From an uncultured Clostridia bacterium (lineage in GTDB: Bacteria > Bacillota > Clostridia > Oscillospirales > Acutalibacteraceae): DNA of 10,908 nt. Each line of letters opens with the position of its first letter. Within the stretch, counting starts at the first letter, position 1. This document shows, piece after piece, positions 7,728 through 10,908 of this stretch. The position numbers and the translations under genes were made by a program. A model generated the notes under the pieces. That model saw only the letters and a program-made list of their open reading frames with translations, ran no database searches and was not told the origin of the DNA. Location: positions 1 through 10,908 of the forward strand of contig CAMWIZ010000013.1 of assembly GCA_947174455.1 (NCBI GenBank), given 5' to 3'.

Positions 7728-8335
7728 TGACTGTAACTGATATAAAGCCCGCAAAAAAAGCACTCAGTATGCTCTACATTGACGGCGAATATGCGATGAA
7801 GCTTGACACCGCAACACTTAAAGAAAACTGCGTTAAGGTTGGAACAGTGCTTGATGATGGGGAGCTAAAGGAACTTATTGAAAAGTCGGACTATCGCCGA
7901 GCAAAAGAAAAGGCACTGTGGCTTATTTCGGGTAAGGATTACTCAAAAAAACAGCTTGCCGATAAGCTAAGGAAAGAGTCCTCCGAGGAAACGGCACAGG
8001 AAGTTTGTGAACGTATGGAGGAGCTTGGGCTTGTAAATGACGAGAATTATGCCAGACGCTACGCACATGACCTGCTGTATCTAAAAAAAATGTCCAAGCG
8101 TGGTGCAAAGTATAAGTTAATGGAAAAGGGCATTGACAGGGACTTGTGCGAGGAGATTTTAGACGATTTTGAGGTGGACCCGGTTGACCAGCTTGTTGAG
8201 CTTATAGACAGAAAGTATGCGGACAAGCTTGATGACGAAAAAGGCAGACGAAGAACCATTGCCGCATTGCAAAGGCTTGGCTACGGTTGGGGTGACATAA
8301 AGTCCGCATTAAGGGCGTTTGAAGAGGAGTACTGA
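7727..8335 (+). CDS. recX: Regulatory protein RecX
   Basis: Modulator of RecA filaments, 202 residues from ATG 7727. RecX is built from repeated three-helix modules. Here the first is AKEKALWLISGKDYSKKQL (59-77), the second has GLVNDENYARRYAHD (101-115) and KRGAKYKLMEKGI (124-136), and a third ends with LQRLGYGWGDIKSAL (181-195). Sequence before residue 58 looks like the N-terminal extension common in Firmicutes. The ATG overlaps the recA stop by one base (TGATG), so translational coupling is expected. GAGGA (7719-7723) lies only three bases upstream. TTG 7724 would add a single residue but leaves no ribosome spacing, so I prefer ATG. The position directly after recA strongly supports the call. 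A repeat-rich gap follows. Confidence 0.93.
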   Translation: MTVTDIKPAKKALSMLYIDGEYAMKLDTATLKENCVKVGTVLDDGELKELIEKSDYRRAKEKALWLISGKDYSKKQLADKLRKESSEETAQEVCERMEELGLVNDENYARRYAHDLLYLKKMSKRGAKYKLMEKGIDRDLCEEILDDFEVDPVDQLVELIDRKYADKLDDEKGRRRTIAALQRLGYGWGDIKSALRAFEEEY

Positions 8336-8378
8336 TGGTATAACAATCAATTTGAAATATAAAGATAATATTATAAAG

Positions 8379-8429
8379 TCCGCATCAAGCCCCTAAAAGG
8401 CTTGCGGATTCCAAAGGCAGAGCCTTTGG
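8379..8429 (+). repeat. Double-hairpin palindromic repeat unit
   Basis: Two adjoining inverted repeats lie after recX. The first pairs TCCGC (8379-8383) with GCGGA (8404-8408), and inside it AAGCC (8387-8391) with GGCTT (8399-8403). The second is a perfect eight-base stem CCAAAGGC/GCCTTTGG (8411-8418, 8422-8429) with a three-base AGA loop. GCGGATT follows each hairpin (8404-8410 and just after 8429). The sequence GGATTTTA after the second stem has only four Ts, so it is at best a weak terminator. A degenerate relative lies at 10719-10803. Confidence 0.7.
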
Positions 8430-8439
8430 CGGATTTTAG

Positions 8440-8597
8440 TACTAATTCTACTCTCAGGGGTAGATAAAGATTTGAGCGGAAAATTTAGCAGATTAAGGAA
8501 GAAAGCCGCAAGCGGGTTGTCACCCGGTAATGTTTTCAGACGCAGATATGCGGGATTTAACGCCGAATATTGTCTACTAATGGGAGTAGAATTAGTA
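8440..8597. mobile_element. MITE-like element with terminal inverted repeats
   Basis: A 158-base unit bounded by TACTAATTCTACTC (8440-8453) and its exact complement (8584-8597). Extending inward, the first and last 28 bases match as inverted repeats at 23 of 28 positions. TA stands at each outer end and could be a target-site duplication of the kind made by IS630/Tc1-type transposases. There is no transposase frame inside, so if mobile it is non-autonomous. The interior holds small hairpins (CGGGT/ACCCG at 8513-8526, CGCA/TGCG around a GATA loop at 8541-8552). Two terminal mismatches are T/C changes that still pair as G-U in RNA, so a structured RNA is a fair alternative. The inverted repeats are directly visible; the identity is inference. 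Confidence 0.5.
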
Positions 8598-8614
8598 TAA
8601 GGGCAATGCCCTTA
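8598..8614 (+). repeat. Perfect short hairpin before rimO
   Basis: TAAGGGC/GCCCTTA (8598-8604, 8608-8614) around an AAT loop directly abuts the right end of the inverted-repeat unit and lies 12 bases before the rimO ribosome binding site (GGGAGG, 8627-8632). No T-tract follows, so a terminator is unlikely. Confidence 0.7.
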
Positions 8615-8642
8615 ATATACAGAATAGGGAGGACTGGCTGCA

Positions 8643-9977
8643 ATGCAGTACACTGTAGGAATGGTCAGCTTAGGCTGTGCCAAAAATAGAGTTGATGCGG
8701 AAATGATGCTGTTTTCGCTTAAACAGGCAGGTTATAAGCTTGTGGAAGAAGCGGCAATGGCCGATGTTGCGATAATTAACACCTGCGGTTTTATCGAAAG
8801 CGCAAAGCAGGAGAGCATAGACGAGATTTTGGAGCTTGCACAGCTTAAAAAAGAGGGGAAGATTAAGGCGATAATCGCTACAGGCTGCTTGGCTGAGCGT
8901 TACCGTGAGCAAATGATGAAAGAGCTCTATGAGATTGATGCCGTTGTAGGTATTGGTGCAAATGTCGATATTGTTAAGGTCGTTGAAAGGGCTTTGCAAA
9001 ATCAAAAGGTGGAAACTTTCCCCGATAAGTGTATGCTTCCCTTGGAGGGCGGCAGAATACGCAGCACACCTTACTATTACGCTTATCTGAAAATAGCAGA
9101 GGGTTGCGACAACCATTGTACCTACTGTGCTATTCCGATGATTAGGGGAAAGTACAGAAGCCGTGAGATTGAAAATATTGTGGCAGAGGCAAAGCATTTG
9201 GCTGAAACAGGTGTGAAGGAAGTTATAGTAATAGCACAAGATACCACTAAGTACGGCTATGACATCTACGGTGAACCAAGGCTTGCAAAATTGCTTAGGG
9301 AAATTTGTAGGATAGATGGCATTGAGTGGGTGAGAGTTCTGTATTGTTACCCTGAAAACATGACCGATGAGCTTATAGAGGTATTTGCTACAGAGGACAA
9401 ACTTTTAAAATATATTGACCTGCCGCTTCAACACTGTGACGGTACGGTGCTGAAAAGAATGAATCGTAAGGGAAATCGTGAGCAGTTAACGGAGCTTATA
9501 GCAAAGCTCAGAGCAAGGATACCTAACCTTACTCTAAGAACGACATTTATAGCAGGCTTCCCCGGTGAAACAGAGGAGCAGTTTACACAGCTTGCCGAAT
9601 TTGTCAATGAGATAAAATTTGAGCGAATGGGTTGTTTTGCATATTCGCAAGAGGAGGACACAGCGGCAGCAAGATTGCAGGAGCAAATAGACGAGGATAT
9701 AAAGAATCGCAGGGCAGAGCTTCTCATGGAACAGCAGCAGCTTATAATGGAGCAGTATAACGAAAAGCTTGTTGGGCAGACCGTTGAGGTTCTTGTTGAA
9801 GGATTTGACAGATATGCCGAGTGTTTCTTTGGAAGAAGCAAGGCCGATGCCCCTGAGGTTGACGGTAAGGTATTTTTCACCTGCACAGACAAAAAGCCAA
9901 GAGAAGGCGATATAGTCAAGGTAGAGATTGATGACGTACTCGACTGCGATCCTGTGGGAGTTATGATTTCAGAGTAA
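8643..9977 (+). CDS. rimO: Ribosomal protein S12 methylthiotransferase RimO
   Basis: Radical-SAM iron-sulfur enzyme that adds a methylthio group to the beta-carbon of a conserved aspartate in ribosomal protein S12. The 444 residues carry three domains. The N-terminal UPF0004 domain has cluster cysteines Cys12 (SLGCAKN), Cys48 (NTCGF) and Cys82 (TGCLAERY). The radical-SAM domain has Cys155, Cys159 and Cys162 in EGCDNHCTYCAIP. The C-terminal TRAM domain spans about 377-444. SLGCAKN and RSTPYYYAYLKIAEGC (140-155) point to RimO rather than MiaB. GGGAGG (8627-8632) is ten bases before ATG 8643. The upstream gap is full of inverted repeats that would be in its leader if transcribed from recA-recX. 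pgsA follows 59 bases downstream, a pairing common in Firmicutes. All six cysteines are present, so an active enzyme is expected. Confidence 0.96.
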   Translation: MQYTVGMVSLGCAKNRVDAEMMLFSLKQAGYKLVEEAAMADVAIINTCGFIESAKQESIDEILELAQLKKEGKIKAIIATGCLAERYREQMMKELYEIDAVVGIGANVDIVKVVERALQNQKVETFPDKCMLPLEGGRIRSTPYYYAYLKIAEGCDNHCTYCAIPMIRGKYRSREIENIVAEAKHLAETGVKEVIVIAQDTTKYGYDIYGEPRLAKLLREICRIDGIEWVRVLYCYPENMTDELIEVFATEDKLLKYIDLPLQHCDGTVLKRMNRKGNREQLTELIAKLRARIPNLTLRTTFIAGFPGETEEQFTQLAEFVNEIKFERMGCFAYSQEEDTAAARLQEQIDEDIKNRRAELLMEQQQLIMEQYNEKLVGQTVEVLVEGFDRYAECFFGRSKADAPEVDGKVFFTCTDKKPREGDIVKVEIDDVLDCDPVGVMISE

Positions 9978-10036
9978 ATTGGGTACTGTCTGAATGATTT
10001 TACTGTAAACTAAGATAGAATAATAGGGGGCATTTA

Positions 10037-10636
10037 ATGAACCTACCAAATAAACTTACACTGCTCAGAATAATACTTGTACCGTTCTTTGCGGCATTTT
10101 TACTGCTTGACGGAATACCGCACCATTATCTTATTGCACTTATTCTGTTTATAGTTGCCAGCATAACGGATATGCTTGACGGAAAAATTGCCAGAAAGCA
10201 CAACATGGTGACTGACTTCGGAAAATTTGCAGATCCGCTTGCCGATAAAATACTTGTAATGGCGGCGTTCTCATGCTTTGTGCAGCAGCAAATTATTGGA
10301 GCTGCATTTCTGATAATTGCTCTTTTCAGAGAGTTTACCGTAACATCTGTGCGTTTGGTTGCGGCAGGAAGCGGAAAGGTTGTTGCCGCAAATATGTGGG
10401 GTAAGGCTAAAACCGTAAGTCAGATGATAGCTATAATAGCGGTGCTTGCGGATCTATACTTAGTAGAGCTTTTCTCTAATGGAATCATAACTTATCCCGG
10501 CGGAGTATTAAAGGATTTTGTTGGAGCTGTAAATGTGGTTAACACAATTCTGCTGTGGATAACGGCTGTGCTTACCGTTATTTCCGGTGTGGTGTATATT
10601 AAAGATAATTTCGAGTTCATAAAAAATGCAAAATAA
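10037..10636 (+). CDS. pgsA: CDP-diacylglycerol--glycerol-3-phosphate phosphatidyltransferase
   Basis: Integral membrane enzyme that joins CDP-diacylglycerol and glycerol 3-phosphate to phosphatidylglycerophosphate, the committed step to phosphatidylglycerol. The 199 residues match bacterial PgsA. The start MNLPNKLTLLRIILVP is characteristic. The CDP-alcohol phosphotransferase motif is complete: Asp45, Asp48, Gly49, Ala52, Arg53, Gly62, Asp66 and Asp70, with the standard spacing. Hydrophobic spans lie at about 9-25, 30-45, 72-97, 127-144 and 165-187. AGGGGG (10025-10030) is six bases before ATG 10037. It lies 59 bases after rimO with no clear terminator or strong promoter between, so co-transcription is likely. 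A cardiolipin-synthase-type member of the family is possible but the N terminus and length favour PgsA. Confidence 0.94.
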   Translation: MNLPNKLTLLRIILVPFFAAFLLLDGIPHHYLIALILFIVASITDMLDGKIARKHNMVTDFGKFADPLADKILVMAAFSCFVQQQIIGAAFLIIALFREFTVTSVRLVAAGSGKVVAANMWGKAKTVSQMIAIIAVLADLYLVELFSNGIITYPGGVLKDFVGAVNVVNTILLWITAVLTVISGVVYIKDNFEFIKNAK

Positions 10637-10718
10637 GTGATGTTAATTCGCATTTTGGAATTACACATAAATCAAAATTGTTTATATTATTTTTCTGTTG
10701 TGCAAAGCCATGTAAAGT

Positions 10719-10803
10719 TTTGGTCGAGCTTTTTCAAAAGCTTGCAGTCTCGGGGCAGAGCCTTGGTCGGTACCCTTAGACATCGAAATGTCTTTCCTAA
10801 GGG
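10719..10803 (+). repeat. Degenerate relative of the recX-rimO hairpin repeat
   Basis: An AGCTTT/AAAGCT inverted repeat (10727-10742) leads into GCTTGC (10740-10745) and GGCAGAGCC (10754-10762), followed by TTGG-T-CGG. The same blocks in the same order occur at 8400-8432. The CCAAA arm is eroded here. A hairpin follows: AGACAT/ATGTCT (10778-10783, 10788-10793) around a CGAA loop, embraced by CCCTT/AAGGG (10773-10777, 10799-10803). Shared order suggests a dispersed intergenic repeat family. Confidence 0.6.
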
Positions 10804-10848
10804 CAGCAGAGTGGAACAGACAAATTTTAAAATAAAAAAATTAGAAAT

Positions 10849-10878
10849 GGGGAGAACCTGCTGCAAGCGGTTCTCCCC
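10849..10878 (-). terminator. Strong hairpin, possible minus-strand terminator
   Basis: GGGGAGAACC (10849-10858) pairs perfectly with GGTTCTCCCC (10869-10878) around a ten-base loop. Read on the minus strand, the stem is followed by ATTTCTAATTTTTTTATTTT, a T-rich tail that begins almost at once but is interrupted. On the plus strand the tail is AAAAGTTATC, which does not fit. It may end a convergent gene lying beyond the right edge; that gene is not visible here. Confidence 0.4.
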
Positions 10879-10908
10879 AAAAGTTATCTAAAAGCTTTAT
10901 ACTTATAG

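Larger units (their letters stand above)
10637..10908 (+). other. Gene-free tail after pgsA
   Basis: No credible gene lies in these 272 bases. The 84-codon frame opening at 10637 has no ribosome binding site, starts on the base after the pgsA stop and reads straight through the repeat and hairpins. A weak AT-rich stem TAATTC/GAATTA (10644-10649, 10658-10663) lies just after pgsA but lacks a T-tract. Confidence 0.6.

Noticed and set aside
8411..8437. Rho-independent terminator of recX
   Set aside because: The stem is good, but only four Ts follow after a GCGGA stretch, and the sequence belongs to a repeat family; I list it as a repeat instead.
8530..8580. 16-codon frame inside the inverted-repeat unit
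   Set aside because: No ribosome binding site, overlaps a hairpin, and is too short to judge without conservation.
8336..8642. Known riboswitch class in the rimO leader
   Set aside because: I looked for conserved cores of the SAM, FMN, cobalamin, c-di-GMP and T-box classes and saw none.
8670..9239. 189-codon minus-strand frame opposite rimO
   Set aside because: Shadow of the rimO coding strand with no family features and no ribosome binding site.
10637..10891. 84-codon frame after pgsA
   Set aside because: No ribosome binding site, begins one base after the pgsA stop, reads through the repeat and hairpins, and the peptide has no recognisable domain.

Overview
The window looks like chromosomal core sequence of a low- to mid-GC Gram-positive anaerobe of the class Clostridia, most likely in the Ruminococcaceae/Oscillospiraceae group. 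This rests on the AT-leaning base composition, strong AGGAGG-type ribosome binding sites, several TTG/GTG starts, a YqhQ (DUF1385) gene next to prmC, the Firmicutes-style lipoprotein and two-component genes, and palindromic intergenic repeats. The placement is an inference from protein character, not from a database match. All nine confident genes lie on the + strand.

Left part (1-2139): trmB (tRNA m7G46 methyltransferase, TTG start) is followed by a secreted lipoprotein with FG-GAP/VCBS-like D-x-(N/T)-x-D-G motifs. The best ribosome binding site of the lipoprotein points to an ATT codon rather than the GTG of the open frame. Middle part (2140-6444): a 270-base gap leads into a tight run of an OmpR/PhoP-type response regulator, a two-TM HAMP histidine kinase, yqhQ and prmC, with gaps of 33, 21 and 15 bases. 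The usual downstream partner of prmC, the release-factor gene prfA, is not here.

Right part (6445-10636): recA has its own well-formed sigma-A promoter (TTGATT-17-TATAAT) without an obvious Gram-positive LexA box. It is joined to recX by a one-base TGATG overlap. A 307-base gap packed with inverted repeats then separates recX from rimO (ribosomal protein S12 methylthiotransferase), which is followed by pgsA (phosphatidylglycerophosphate synthase).

The least ordinary DNA is in two intergenic stretches. Between recX and rimO there is a 158-base unit with 28-base imperfect terminal inverted repeats (23/28 identical, 14 outermost bases perfect). TA stands at both ends and short perfect hairpins lie on each side. 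It could be a small non-autonomous mobile element, a structured RNA, or both. After pgsA, a second stretch carries a degenerate relative of the left-hand hairpin unit (shared GCTTGC and GGCAGAGCC blocks), a CGAA-loop hairpin and a strong 10-bp GC-rich hairpin near the window end. No phage, CRISPR, tRNA, rRNA or transposase gene is visible. The rest is housekeeping: RNA and ribosome modification (trmB, prmC, rimO), recombination (recA, recX), phospholipid synthesis (pgsA) and envelope sensing (lipoprotein, two-component pair).
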